Positions 9,958 to 19,567 are shown, counted from the stretch's first letter. The stretch: DNA of 64,000 nt from Cohnella rhizosphaerae (GCF_029525575.1 NZ_JAPDIA010000009.1:186001-250000); one strand, 5' to 3'. The notes: generated by a model from the letters alone, not told the origin. Program-made: numbers and translations.

Positions 9958-12900
9958 ATGAAGAAGTTTGCGAGATTGTGCGGAGGTTCACTGTTCGTCT
10001 TCATCGCGGCGATCGGGCTCGCGTTGGCGGGGAACGGCACGGCTTCGGCGGCAACCAGCAAAACGGACTCCATCTTTTCGTTCGACAGTACGACCGGCTG
10101 GTGGGGCGATGCGGCGCTGTCGCTGAACACGAGCGGGCAGAAGGAAGGCGCGGGCTACTTCAGCGAGAGCGGTTCGATCGTCGCGGGCAATCTGTCCGCG
10201 CCGGTCGACGTGAGCGAGGCCCAGGCGTTCAAGCTGTGGGTGTACATCTCCGACGCGAGCAAGCTGATCGCGACGGGCCCTCAGCTGTATCTCGAATTTT
10301 CGCATGTGGAAAATGTTCCGCTTCAAACGGCGCAGTGGACCGCGGACGGACTGCAGACCGGCTGGAACGAGGTCGTCTTCTATATGGCCGATGCGGCGAT
10401 CTCCAACACGAAGCTGCATGCGATCCGGTTCGTCCGCATCCGTATCGATGCGACCGCGCCGGTCACCTTCGGTCTGGATGACCTGCGGCAGGTGAAGCCG
10501 GTCTCCCCGACCGTGAAGCGGATCGATGCGTTCGAGACCTTGACCGGGCACTGGGGAACAGGCACGCTGACATTGGAGACTGCCAATGCGCCGCAAGGGG
10601 ATGCCTATGTGAAGGTCTCGACGCCGGACGCCAACAACAGCTACGTCATCGCAGGCGAGTGGCAGGCGACGGATCTGGGCGCGTATGCCGCGGACGGCGT
10701 GCTGAAGCTCGACGTCTATGTGGAGGATGCCGCCAAGCTGGTATCGACTGGTCCCAATCACGGCGCCGTCGAGCTGCACGACAGCGGTTCGGGCGTCATC
10801 GTCTGGGACGACTTCTCTTCAGGACTGACGACGGGGTGGAACGAACTGACGCTGCCGTTGTCGCAGGCGGCGAGCAGCACGGCCGATCTGTCGGACATCG
10901 TTTCGTTCCGGTTTTTCCAGACGACGACCGCGGCCGGCACTTCCTTCGGCGCCGATGATCTGCGCATCCTGAACGCGGACGCCGCCGATCATGTCGTGCA
11001 GATGTTCCCGTTCGATACGACGAGCGGCTGGTGGGGCGACGGCACGCTGAATCTCGCGACGACGGGCCAGAAGGAGGGCGGGGGCTTCGTCACGACGCAG
11101 GACGGCAACGTCATCGCAGGCAACCTGGCAAGCACGGTGGATGTTAGCCGGGCCGAGGCGCTGAAGCTGTGGGTTTACATCTCAAACGCCCGCAAGCTGG
11201 CGGCGTCGGGACCGCAGCTCTACTTCGATATTACGCATACGGAGAGCGCCCCGCTGAACACGACCACGTGGACGGCATCCTCGCTGCAGACGGGCTGGAA
11301 CGAGCTGACCTTCCGTCTGGCGGACGGGGCGAGCGCGGGGACGGATTTGTCCGCGATTAAGTTCATCCACATTCGCGCCGTCACGACCGGCACTCTCGTA
11401 TTCGGCGTCGACGACCTTCGCGTCGTCGACCGGATCGAGCCGACGGCGACCGCGCTCGGCGAGTTTGAATCGCTTGACGGGCTTACGGGTTCGGGGACGT
11501 TGGCGCTCGTCAGCGGCGGCGCTCCGCAGGGCGACGGCTACGTGAAGGTAACGGCTCCGGATACGAGCGGCGCGTATGTCGTCGCAGGCACGCTGCCGGA
11601 TGTGGACCTGAGGTCTTACCTGGCCGGCGGCATCGTCAAGGTAAGCGTCTATGTCGAGGATGCGGCGAAGCTCGCCGCCGGCCTGAACCAGGGCGGCATC
11701 GAGCTGCACGACGCCGCGTCGGGCGTGATCGCCTGGGACGACATCTCTTCGCAACTCGTGACCGGCTGGAACGCGCTGACGCTCAGCGTTGCGCAGGCAA
11801 CGAGGAATACGGCGGATTGGTCGAATATCGTCTCGTTCCGTTTCTATCAACATACGACTGCGACCGGAACCTATTTTGCCATCGATCATCTGCGCATTCT
11901 GAATGCCGACTATGTCGAGCCGCGGTATGCGAACGCGCTTCGTCAACTGGATGCGACGACATTGCTCGGTGCCCAGAGCTTCAAGGGCAGCTCCATCTAC
12001 AGTACGGGCGGCTGGAAGATCAGGGGCATCGCCGTCGAAAAGCCTGGCATTCACCTCGCTGGCACCGGCGTGCTCGAGGTCTCGAGCCTGGACGATAAGG
12101 TCGGCTTGTCCAAGACGTTCAGCAACACTGATTTTAGCGAGTATGCAAACGGAGGCTACGTGTATCTGTGGCTGTACGTAAGCAATCCAGCCAATATTGC
12201 AGGCGGTCAGCTGGAATTGACGAGCAGCACGATTCCCGACTACGCCGAGACCTCCTGGGAGCTGGACCAGCTGAATCTGACCGCCGGCTGGAACGAACTG
12301 GCACTCCCGGTCGCTTCGGCGGACGGCAGCGACGACGCCAACTGGTCGGCGATCAACTACTTCGGCATTCATGCCGAAGTGACGGCGCCGACCACGCTGA
12401 AGCTGGAAGGCGTCTATCTCGGTACGGCCGCCGATCTGCCGACGATCGGGAACACGAAGCCGGTGGCGCCTCGCAAGCCTTACCAGATCGACAATATGGA
12501 CAGCAAGAAGGACTGGAGCGGCTCGACGATGTCTCTGGTCACGACCGGCGCGCCAGAAGGCAAGGGCTACTTGTCGTCGACCGCGGTGGCGGCAGGCTAT
12601 ATTAATTTTCAGAAGCATTATGTCACGAATGCCTGGGCGGTCAATACGTTCCGCAAGGACCTCCAGGAATACAAGGATTCGCTCATCCACTTATCCGTCT
12701 ACGTGAGCGACGCATCCAAGATTACGGGCGGACAGATCGAGCTGACGAGCAGTGCGCAGGCAGACGTGAACGAGGTGCACTGGGGCGAGCTCGGCACGGA
12801 CATCCCGCTCGCGAACGGATGGAATCACTTGACGCTGCGCTTCGACAAAGGCGTATTTACGGGCAATGCGCCGGACCTCGCGAGCCTGAACTGCTTCAGG

Positions 12901-15033
12901 CTGTACGTCTACAGCACAGGCGCCGTGACTGTAGGCATCGACAACCTGTACGCCGGCACGACCACGGCGCCGGGGACGTTGACGTTCGACAAGGGGCATG
13001 CTTCGGCCACGGGGACGGCGCCTACCGCGATCAGTCTGCTGCCGGGCGGACGCGTAGCGCTTCCGGCAAGTCCTTTCGCGAGGAGCGGGTACGCGTTCGC
13101 GGGTTGGAGCGACGGCTCGAAGACATATTTGCCGGGCGCCTACTATACGCTGCAGTCGTCCGACGCGACGCTGACCGCCCAGTGGACGGCGCTCGGCGAT
13201 CCGCTGCTGGCGAATGCGGTCGAGGCATGGGCGCTGGACGACGGCGGCCTGTCGGGCATCGTCCGGTCCGAGCTGGCAGGCGGCACGGCTGCCGCGAGCC
13301 ATTACGGCGTATGGCTGAACAATGCCACGTTCGGCAAGGTGCTGGATTTCTCGATCGCGGAGTCGTATGTGTCCGCGGACGCGGATCTGGCAAGCGAGCT
13401 GTCGTCCGGCGAATTTTCGGTGGCAGCTTGGATCATGGCGCCGGTGCGAGAGGAGGACGATCGCACGATCCTCGCGTCCGGCAACATCAAGCTGTATCTC
13501 GATGCGGACGGCCGGTTAAGCGTAGACAGCGGTGCGGGTACTGCCGTCATGAGCAGTACGAACCTCGCGGACGGTCTCTGGCATCATGTGCTGATCTCGT
13601 ACGGAAGCGGGACTTTAAAAGGTTATATCGACGGCACGAGCGCGTACAGCGGTACGCTGAGCGCCGGCTCGGTAAGCTTGGGCGACGGCGTGGTGATCGG
13701 AGCGAACGCGAGTCATGGGGAGAGCTTCGACGGCTCCATGGCGGAGCTGCGCATTTATGACGCGGTGAAGCTGCCGTCCCAGGTGACCTCAGCCGTCATC
13801 GATACGGCGGACAATACGCCCGCGGCGCCGGCGCTCGATCTGAAGAAGGGCGTCGTCATCGATCGCCGCCAATACTGGAACTGGAATCCGTACGACTACG
13901 AACGGTCGATCGTCGCACCGCAGGATATCGCCAACATCAAGGCGCTTGGCTTCGATCACGTCAAGGTGCTGATCACGCCGAACTGGCTGATCGACAATGA
14001 AGGCGCGCTGATCGAGGAGCGGATGGCCTTCATCGGGACCGTGCTCGACGAGGTGGCGGCCCAAGGGTTCAAGGCGATCCTGTGCGTTCATCCGGAGGAG
14101 GGTTTCAAGGGCGCGTACATGGGCGGCGCCGATAAAGCGGCCGTCGAGGCTAACCTGCAGCCGCTGCTGAAATGGTACGGCGATTTCGCCTCTTACGTCG
14201 CCGAGCGCTGGAGTGCCGACACGGTCGCCATCCAGCTTATGACCGAGCCGAACAGCAATTCTACGGCGGTCAGCTGGGACTGGATCGCGGACCGTACTTG
14301 GGGCGCCGTGCGTAACGCCGCGCCGGACCATACGATCGTCACGAGCTCCGATGCGAGCGGCAACCTCGAACGGCTCAAGCTGATGTCGCCGGCGACGGAC
14401 AGCAACCTGATCTACTCGTTCACGACTTACGAGCCCTATACGATCGGCTTCAATACGCTGCAATCGATCTCGAACGAATACTGGAAGTACATGAAAGAGA
14501 TCCCGTATCCCGCGCCGACGGGATTGACCGCGCAGCAGAAGGAGGATCTCGTCGATGACATCGTCGCGGACGTGCCGTCCAATCTTCAGTCCGCAGCGCG
14601 CGGCGCGGTGAGCGCGTATCTGGACGCGACGTCCGACAGCGGCATGCCGAATTCCTATCCCGGACTGACGTACGGCTACGACTGGCACTTGGCGCGCGCG
14701 AGCAGCCTGAACGATTGGCGCATGCGGTACGGCGGCAACATTCACATCATGAGCGTCGAGTTCGGCGCGATGGACGGCCAGACGCCGGTGGAGCTGTTCG
14801 AAGCCAACCAAGGCACGGGCAACAGCGATGCGACAAGAATCCAGTTGATCGAGGATTTTAGAAAATCGTTCGAAGCGTACGACATCGGCTGGAGCTACTG
14901 GTCATACAACGAGTCGTTCACGCTGCTGAAGCCGGGCGACCGCAAGGGTCTGATCACGGCGAGCCTGCATCCGGACGCATTCGGGCAGAAGGTCGATTCT
15001 GCGCTCGTCGAGGCGCTGCTGGGAGACGACTAA
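9958..15033 (+). CDS. secreted multimodular GH5 glycoside hydrolase
   Basis: Intact 1691-residue extracellular protein, and the longest gene here without a frame break. A signal peptide (about residues 1-31, ending GTASA) is followed by two copies of a paired beta-sandwich unit (about 42-345 and 352-655). Two more related modules lie at about 660-1000. Each module ends in a GW(N/D)EL...DDLRI-like pattern and is probably carbohydrate-binding. Next comes a Listeria-Bacteroides type repeat (YAFAGWSDGSKTYLPG), a LamG-like domain (SVAAWIM...DGLWHHVLIS) and a C-terminal GH5 domain. The catalytic signature is LMTEPN for the acid/base Glu and MSVEFGAMD for the nucleophile Glu, followed by IGWSYWSYNESFTLL. 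It likely attacks an insoluble beta-glycan. I see no S-layer or sortase anchor. Confidence 0.85.
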   Translation: MKKFARLCGGSLFVFIAAIGLALAGNGTASAATSKTDSIFSFDSTTGWWGDAALSLNTSGQKEGAGYFSESGSIVAGNLSAPVDVSEAQAFKLWVYISDASKLIATGPQLYLEFSHVENVPLQTAQWTADGLQTGWNEVVFYMADAAISNTKLHAIRFVRIRIDATAPVTFGLDDLRQVKPVSPTVKRIDAFETLTGHWGTGTLTLETANAPQGDAYVKVSTPDANNSYVIAGEWQATDLGAYAADGVLKLDVYVEDAAKLVSTGPNHGAVELHDSGSGVIVWDDFSSGLTTGWNELTLPLSQAASSTADLSDIVSFRFFQTTTAAGTSFGADDLRILNADAADHVVQMFPFDTTSGWWGDGTLNLATTGQKEGGGFVTTQDGNVIAGNLASTVDVSRAEALKLWVYISNARKLAASGPQLYFDITHTESAPLNTTTWTASSLQTGWNELTFRLADGASAGTDLSAIKFIHIRAVTTGTLVFGVDDLRVVDRIEPTATALGEFESLDGLTGSGTLALVSGGAPQGDGYVKVTAPDTSGAYVVAGTLPDVDLRSYLAGGIVKVSVYVEDAAKLAAGLNQGGIELHDAASGVIAWDDISSQLVTGWNALTLSVAQATRNTADWSNIVSFRFYQHTTATGTYFAIDHLRILNADYVEPRYANALRQLDATTLLGAQSFKGSSIYSTGGWKIRGIAVEKPGIHLAGTGVLEVSSLDDKVGLSKTFSNTDFSEYANGGYVYLWLYVSNPANIAGGQLELTSSTIPDYAETSWELDQLNLTAGWNELALPVASADGSDDANWSAINYFGIHAEVTAPTTLKLEGVYLGTAADLPTIGNTKPVAPRKPYQIDNMDSKKDWSGSTMSLVTTGAPEGKGYLSSTAVAAGYINFQKHYVTNAWAVNTFRKDLQEYKDSLIHLSVYVSDASKITGGQIELTSSAQADVNEVHWGELGTDIPLANGWNHLTLRFDKGVFTGNAPDLASLNCFRLYVYSTGAVTVGIDNLYAGTTTAPGTLTFDKGHASATGTAPTAISLLPGGRVALPASPFARSGYAFAGWSDGSKTYLPGAYYTLQSSDATLTAQWTALGDPLLANAVEAWALDDGGLSGIVRSELAGGTAAASHYGVWLNNATFGKVLDFSIAESYVSADADLASELSSGEFSVAAWIMAPVREEDDRTILASGNIKLYLDADGRLSVDSGAGTAVMSSTNLADGLWHHVLISYGSGTLKGYIDGTSAYSGTLSAGSVSLGDGVVIGANASHGESFDGSMAELRIYDAVKLPSQVTSAVIDTADNTPAAPALDLKKGVVIDRRQYWNWNPYDYERSIVAPQDIANIKALGFDHVKVLITPNWLIDNEGALIEERMAFIGTVLDEVAAQGFKAILCVHPEEGFKGAYMGGADKAAVEANLQPLLKWYGDFASYVAERWSADTVAIQLMTEPNSNSTAVSWDWIADRTWGAVRNAAPDHTIVTSSDASGNLERLKLMSPATDSNLIYSFTTYEPYTIGFNTLQSISNEYWKYMKEIPYPAPTGLTAQQKEDLVDDIVADVPSNLQSAARGAVSAYLDATSDSGMPNSYPGLTYGYDWHLARASSLNDWRMRYGGNIHIMSVEFGAMDGQTPVELFEANQGTGNSDATRIQLIEDFRKSFEAYDIGWSYWSYNESFTLLKPGDRKGLITASLHPDAFGQKVDSALVEALLGDD
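10081..11918 (+). repeat. 930-bp tandem duplication inside the secreted GH5 gene
   Basis: The stretch beginning TTCGACAGTACGACC at 10081 recurs at 11011 (TTCGATACGACG), an offset of exactly 930 bases. It encodes two successive binding modules (GWWGD... then LETANAPQGD.../LVSGGAPQGD...). The two copies are clearly homologous in protein and partly in DNA, with unequal divergence along their length. Confidence 0.8.
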
Positions 15034-15066
15034 AGCGGCGCGGGACGCCGAAGTGGAGGCCTGGAT

Positions 15067-16211
15067 ATGAGCAAGCCGTTCATAAAGCTGGAAAAGGGAA
15101 TCGTCATCGACAAGTGTCAGCCTGCGGGCATACCGCCGGATGCGTCTGCGAGAATCGAGCCCGGGGGATATGCGCATCATCAAGCGGCTGGGCGCCGACC
15201 ATGTGAAAGTGTTGTTCACGCCGTCGTCCCTGATGGCAGGCGATGCCCTGGACCGGAGCAAGCTGTGGTACGTCGAGGAAATCGTCGGGATGGCCGTAGG
15301 GGAGAACTTGCCCTGCCTGGTGTGCATTCACCCGGAGGCGCCGTTCAAGCAGGATTATCTGGCGTCGTCCGAACGCTTCGAAACCGTGCTCGCTTTCTAT
15401 CGCGAGTTGTCGGCGTGGCTGGCAGAACGATGGGAGGAACGCGAGATCGCGTTTCAGATCATGACGGAGCCTTTTGCCAACTATACCGACTGGAACGACA
15501 TGCATCCGAAACTGTGGCAGGTCGTGCGTGCGGAGATGACACGGCATACGCTGGTTCTGTCGGGCGATCGGGTCGGAAGTTTGGCGGGCATGCTGGCCAT
15601 GAACCCCGTGGACGACGACAATGTGTATTACGGCTATACCAGCTATGACCCGTTCGCCTTCACGCTGCAGAGCTGGAATGCCTTCTTTGGCGGGACGCCG
15701 GCCGAGCTCGATCGGGTGGGGCGCGTGCCTTATCCGGCCAGTCCGGCGATCGTCGAGCGCCGACTGGACGATATGCTGTCGGGCGTAGCGGAGGGGCATC
15801 GCGAGGAGGCGGCCGGCTATGCGAGGCGCTACGGCGAAGGTAATTACCAGCAGGGCAACCACGGCTGGTTCGACCGCGGCTGGCACGAGCGTCGCGTGGA
15901 GCGGGTAGCGGATTGGCGGGCGAGGCATGGGCGCAGGCTGCCCGTGCTGTGCAACGAGTTCGGCGTAATGGATGCCGTGATGGGCCGGAAGTACGGCGGC
16001 CCCGGCTGCGTGCCGGAGGAGCGGCTCTCATTCATACGCGATTTCCGCGAGGCCATGGAGGCGCACGATATCGGTTGGAGCTACTGGTCGTACAACGAGA
16101 CGTTCACCCTTTTTTGATCCGGAAAAGCGCACGCCCTTCGGCCACGACGACGCGTCGCTGCTGGATGCGGGTGTGCTCGGGGCGCTGGGATTGCGGTTGG
16201 ACAGGGAGTGA
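15067..16211 (+). CDS. cytoplasmic GH5 paralogue (two frame breaks)
   Basis: Repaired length is 380 residues: a bare GH5 catalytic domain clearly related to the C-terminal domain of the preceding secreted protein. Matches include GADHVKVLFTP, CLVCIHPE, IMTEPFANYTDW (acid/base Glu), LCNEFGVMDA (nucleophile Glu) and DIGWSYWSYNETFTLF. There is no signal peptide, so it presumably finishes imported oligosaccharides inside the cell. A frame break at G5 near 15164 is repaired to EPGDMRIIKRLG. A T6 run near 16114 is repaired to FTLFDPEKRTPFGHDD and extends the protein to the stop at 16209-16211. It starts 33 bases after the GH5 gene with a GTGGAGG motif upstream, so it probably closes the operon. Confidence 0.8.
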
Positions 16212-16217
16212 AGCATG

Positions 16218-16272
16218 GGAGCAGCGAAGTTTGCTGCTCCAGGGAACGGCAATCAGCCGTTCCTCTTTTTTT
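16218..16272 (+). terminator. two adjacent hairpins ending the GH operon
   Basis: GGAGCAGC pairs with GCTGCTCC (16218-16240). Three bases later GGAACGGC pairs with GCCGTTCC (16243-16263), followed by a TCTTTTTTT run. The second is a standard intrinsic terminator. Confidence 0.85.
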
Positions 16273-16367
16273 CGCGAAATGGATCTCTTTTATAATCGAG
16301 CAATCGGTAAGAAACGTCTTGTCGGGCTTTGACTTATAATCGGGCTATGACAAGGAGGATGCCAATC

Positions 16368-16856
16368 ATGAGCTTGATCCAGCTGTTAGAGGAAGAACTG
16401 CACCGGGAGGCGGCGTCTACGCGCCGTATCATCGAGATCATACCGGAAGCAAAACTGGCTTGGAGACCGCATGCCAAGTCCATGTCGCTGGGACAGCTTG
16501 CTCTGCATTTGGCCGGCATGCCCGAGGCAGTGGCCTCGATGCTGTCTTCATCGTCCCATGAAGTGCCGACCGTTCCACTTCCCGAAGCCGAATCCGTATC
16601 GGAAATCATGGCGCTACTGGAACGTTCCACGACGGCAGCGGCAAGCCAGATCCGCGAGTGGAGCGACAATGATCTCCAGCAGAATTTCAACTGGACGCTC
16701 GAGGGCGCATCGATCGCTTCGACCTCGCGATACGAGCAGGTACGTTCGACGCTTCTTAATCATTGTTATCATCATCGCGGGCAATTGACGGTCTATCTAA
16801 GGCTGCTCGATGTGCCGATTCCGGGCATTTATGGCCCCAGCGCCGACGAGCAATAA
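16368..16856 (+). CDS. DinB/YfiT-family metal-dependent protein
   Basis: A 162-residue four-helix bundle protein of the DinB superfamily, often thiol transferases or metal-dependent hydrolases of unknown substrate. Metal-ligand type histidines are visible in QLALHLAGMPE and in NHCYHHRGQLTVYLRLL. I choose ATG at 16368 because AGGAGG at 16353-16358 lies nine bases before it; upstream in-frame ATGs at 16347 and 16359 overlap or precede the ribosome binding site. It is monocistronic, with a TATAAT-like hexamer at 16335-16340. Confidence 0.75.
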   Translation: MSLIQLLEEELHREAASTRRIIEIIPEAKLAWRPHAKSMSLGQLALHLAGMPEAVASMLSSSSHEVPTVPLPEAESVSEIMALLERSTTAAASQIREWSDNDLQQNFNWTLEGASIASTSRYEQVRSTLLNHCYHHRGQLTVYLRLLDVPIPGIYGPSADEQ

Positions 16857-17126
16857 AGAGAAACATCTACGGCAGCCCAAGTCGTCCGAGCGGACGTCCT
16901 GGGCTATTCGTATTTTCGCAGCATTGCCTTTAACGGCCTTCATTTTCGCATCATCGGTCAGGTTTCCTCGATCATCGATCATTTACGGTGCGAAATAATA
17001 AAGATGAGATTCTTGGTACATAACTTGATTTGCGGATTGGCGGACAACTGTTATCTGATCGCGACGGATCTTCGCATCGCGAGCGGAAAAAGCTGGGAGG
17101 CTGCGGTGAATCGGTGCAGCCGCGTG

Positions 17127-17458
17127 CCGACCGCAAAAAAGTCTCAACCAGAAACAACCGCAGCCGCTTTGAGGATCGCCATCCGCAGAAAGTCCTAACC
17201 AGGAACAATCGCGGCCGCATAGAGGCGTGCCGACCGCAGAAAGTCCCAACCAGAAACACCCGCGGCAGCTTTGAGGATCGCCGGCCGCAGAAAGTCCTAA
17301 CCAGAAACACCCGCGGCCGCTTTGAGGCGTGCCGGCTGCAGAAAGTCCCAACCAGAAACACTCGCGGTCGCTTAGAGGCGTGCCGACCGCAGAAAGTCCC
17401 AACCAGAAACACCCGCGGCAGCTTTGAGGATCGCCGGCCGCAGAAAGTCCTAACCAGG
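17127..17458 (+). repeat. 51-bp tandem minisatellite, about 6.5 copies
   Basis: Units start at 17127 (52 bp), 17179, 17230, 17281, 17332, 17383 and 17434 (partial). The consensus core is GCAGAAAGTCCCAACCAGAA followed by a CGCGGCNGCTTTGAGG-like half. Two end types (GATCG and GCGTG) are interspersed, and units 3 and 6 are almost identical, as are 4 and 7. Because 51 is divisible by three, the array stays open in one frame on each strand. No start with a ribosome binding site serves either frame. Confidence 0.9.
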
Positions 17459-17664
17459 ATCAAAACTTGCAGGCGATGATCGGTAGGCTCTGCATGCGAT
17501 CGTCTTTCGCGATTGAGCCCTTTGACGTTGGGCATCGGTTATGCGGCTATTGACGAGCAGCTGCCTGGCGCTGGTGCGCGCGATAGACAAACCTTGATTC
17601 GCGACGATTCGCTCCAGTCGCGCGCTTGCTTCGTCATGCTTTTAACCTCTTGAAAAATTATAAA

Positions 17665-17694
17665 TTAACCATAAATGGGTATTTCCATTATAAT
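17665..17694 (+). promoter_or_regulatory. putative sigma-A promoter of the CDF gene
   Basis: TATAAT at 17689-17694 is preceded, 18 bases upstream, by TTAACC, in an AT-rich patch that contrasts with the GC-rich surroundings. An ATGG...CCAT dyad overlaps the spacer. Confidence 0.45.
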
Positions 17695-17797
17695 GAATGA
17701 ATGGTCCGCGCATCATAAGCAATCGCAGTTTAGCGCGACCTTCTTCCCGTTCTATACGTAGTAAGCCTTGGATCATCATTAGGAGGGACTTTGCATC

Positions 17798-18790
17798 GTG
17801 GAATCGGACAGTCAACGGACAAGCTTTATCGCATTGTTGAAAAAAGGAAACACCTCGTCGGCGGCGGCCGCCATCGGCAACACCGGGGTCGCGATCGTCA
17901 AAGGCATCGCGGCGGCTACGACGGGCAGCGGGGCGATGTTCGCGTCGACGATGCATTCGATCGCCGATGCCGTGAATCAAGCGTTCGTATTCGCCGGAAG
18001 CGTGCTGGCGGAGAAAAAGCCGACGCGCCGGTTCCCGACCGGATTCGGCCGGGTCATCAACCTGTTCTGCATGGTGGCGGTCATCGTCGTCACCGTGATG
18101 GCGTACGAGACGATGCTCGAAGGCTTTCACCTGCTGAAGCACCCTTCGGCCGAATCGCACGGATTCTGGTTTAATCTCATTGTGCTGCTCCTGTCCGTCG
18201 GGGTCGACGGATTTGTCCTCATAAAGGCGATGAAGGAAATCGTCCACGAGTCGCGGGCGGAAGCGAAGGGACTGGCGATCGTTCCCCAAGCGTTCAAAAA
18301 CGTAGGACGCGCCGCGCCGCCGACGCGTCTGGTCTTTTACGAGGATCTCGTCGCGACGACCGGCGCGCTTCTGGCGCTGCTGGCCGTTGTGGTGACGTCG
18401 CTGACGAGCTTTCATCTGCTTGACGGCGTCTCGACCATCCTCATCGGCTTGTTAATGGTCGGGGTCGCGTTCAAGGTCGGCTATGACAATATGGTCGGGC
18501 TCATCGGCGTTTCCGCGCCAAGGGATGTGGAGGACAAGGTCGCGCAGATCATTTTCTCCAACAGCGATGTGACCGATATTTATCAAATGCGCATTTTGCA
18601 GGAAGGCCGTTACTACCACGTCGAGGGACTGATCGAGCTGCGACCCGGCTTGACGCTGGCGGATGCGGACGATATCAAGTTCAAGATCCGGGATCGGTTG
18701 CTGCTGGACGCCGACATCGCCGACGTGACCCTCGGGATCATCGAAGACAACGGCGTGAAGAACTGGAATCCGGAGCCGGTAAATTCTTAA
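17798..18790 (+). CDS. cation diffusion facilitator (CDF) transporter
   Basis: A 330-residue integral membrane efflux protein exchanging divalent metal (Zn, Mn, Fe or Co) for protons. Helix II has HSIADAVNQ, the CDF metal-site pattern. Further hydrophobic segments follow (LFCMVAVIVVTVMAYE, FWFNLIVLLLSVGVDGFVL, ATTGALLALLAVVVTSL, LIGLLMVGVAFKVGYD). The C-terminal domain is the usual alpha-beta cytoplasmic fold with YYHVEGLIEL and LRPGLTLADADDI. The start is GTG with AGGAGGG ten bases upstream. It is monocistronic with its own promoter and terminator. The metal cannot be assigned from sequence. Confidence 0.85.
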   Translation: MESDSQRTSFIALLKKGNTSSAAAAIGNTGVAIVKGIAAATTGSGAMFASTMHSIADAVNQAFVFAGSVLAEKKPTRRFPTGFGRVINLFCMVAVIVVTVMAYETMLEGFHLLKHPSAESHGFWFNLIVLLLSVGVDGFVLIKAMKEIVHESRAEAKGLAIVPQAFKNVGRAAPPTRLVFYEDLVATTGALLALLAVVVTSLTSFHLLDGVSTILIGLLMVGVAFKVGYDNMVGLIGVSAPRDVEDKVAQIIFSNSDVTDIYQMRILQEGRYYHVEGLIELRPGLTLADADDIKFKIRDRLLLDADIADVTLGIIEDNGVKNWNPEPVNS

Positions 18791-18825
18791 CGACGCGAAC
18801 GAACGATAAAACATCATGAAAAGCG

Positions 18826-18858
18826 ATAGCCTGCCGGCGCAATCCGGCGGGCTATTTC
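18826..18858 (+). terminator. intrinsic terminator after the CDF gene
   Basis: ATAGCCTGCCGG pairs with CCGGCGGGCTAT around a CGCAAT loop, followed by TTC. The U-tract is short. Confidence 0.65.
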
Positions 18859-18926
18859 TATGAGGGGGGTTCAAGCAACTTTTTAATAAAATGGATCGTT
18901 TTTACTTTTTATAGGGGGGGATAGAC

Positions 18927-19454
18927 GTGAGACTGATCGCGGTTATCGTTTTGGTTTTGAGCATCGTCGCGACAGGTTGCACGTTCGCCAAACACACGAA
19001 CGGCAAAGTCATGCTGAACGGAAAAGAAATCGTGTCCGTCAAGCTGGAATGCGCGGACTTCTGCAAAAAAAGCGGAAAAACCACCGTTTGCGAAAAAGAT
19101 TTTTACGAAAGAAAATGGCGACGCGCTGAACGTATTCCGCAAGGCGATCGTTAAAGCGGAAAAAATGAACGGCGTTCTGGATTATGGCGTCACTTTTTTC
19201 ATGTATCTCTTTTTCGAGGACGGCACGCAAAAGAAATACGTCCTTAACGTCGAGGACCAAGACGGCATGAACGCCTTGCTCGTAGATACGGATAACAGCA
19301 TGCAGGGATACAGGATATCGAAGGAGCTGACGAGCGAGTTAAGAGGAGTTATATATGGGGGGGAGTCGTAGCGAAGGATGAAATTAAAAAGAAGTTTACT
19401 TTCATCGCTTTTCAACCCGATGAGCGAAAAAACCTGGGACCAGAATCGGCTTAA
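18927..19454 (+). CDS. small exported lipoprotein of unknown function (two frame breaks)
   Basis: GTG start after an AGGGGGGG tract. The N-terminus MRLIAVIVLVLSIVATGC is a lipoprotein signal peptide with Cys at the lipobox. The frame breaks at an A7 run (19065-19071); repair gives FCKKAEKPPFAKKIFTKENG and continues through FFEDGTQKKYVLNVEDQDG. A G7 run (19357-19363) then needs two bases removed to read IYGGVVAKDEIKKKFTFIAF, ending at 19454 with 174 residues. The mature part is charged and soluble. I do not recognise the family. Confidence 0.6.
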
Positions 19455-19526
19455 AGACGGATTTTATGTCAAATACACGGGTTATAGTTTATATCGTTAC
19501 TCGAAGATCTAACGCGATTAAATACG

Positions 19527-19567
19527 GGTTCAACCTTGCTGAGAAGTGCGGGTTGGACCTTTTTTTG
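19527..19567 (+). terminator. intrinsic terminator before the GH-A gene leader
   Basis: GGTTCAACC pairs with GGTTGGACC (one G-U pair) around a 15-base loop, followed by eight Ts. It isolates the downstream leader as a separate transcript. Confidence 0.85.

Larger units (their letters stand above)
16857..17797 (+). other. 940-bp region without a confident gene
   Basis: It holds a hairpin after DinB (AGCCCA...TGGGCT, about 16875-16905), the 51-bp minisatellite listed separately, and a promoter for the CDF gene. On the minus strand, 17637 down to about 17450, an AGAGGT ribosome binding site and ATG begin MTKQAR. One base deletion would continue it as LERIVANQGLSIARTSARQLL, a possible remnant of a small helical or HTH protein that runs into the repeats. 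Its status is uncertain. Confidence 0.4.

Noticed and set aside
17127..17458. CRISPR array
   Set aside because: The units are directly abutting repeats with no unique spacers and no cas genes nearby.
16972..17535. 187-codon minus-strand and 149-codon plus-strand frames across the minisatellite
   Set aside because: They stay open only because the 51-bp unit is a multiple of three; no start with a ribosome binding site and no domain.
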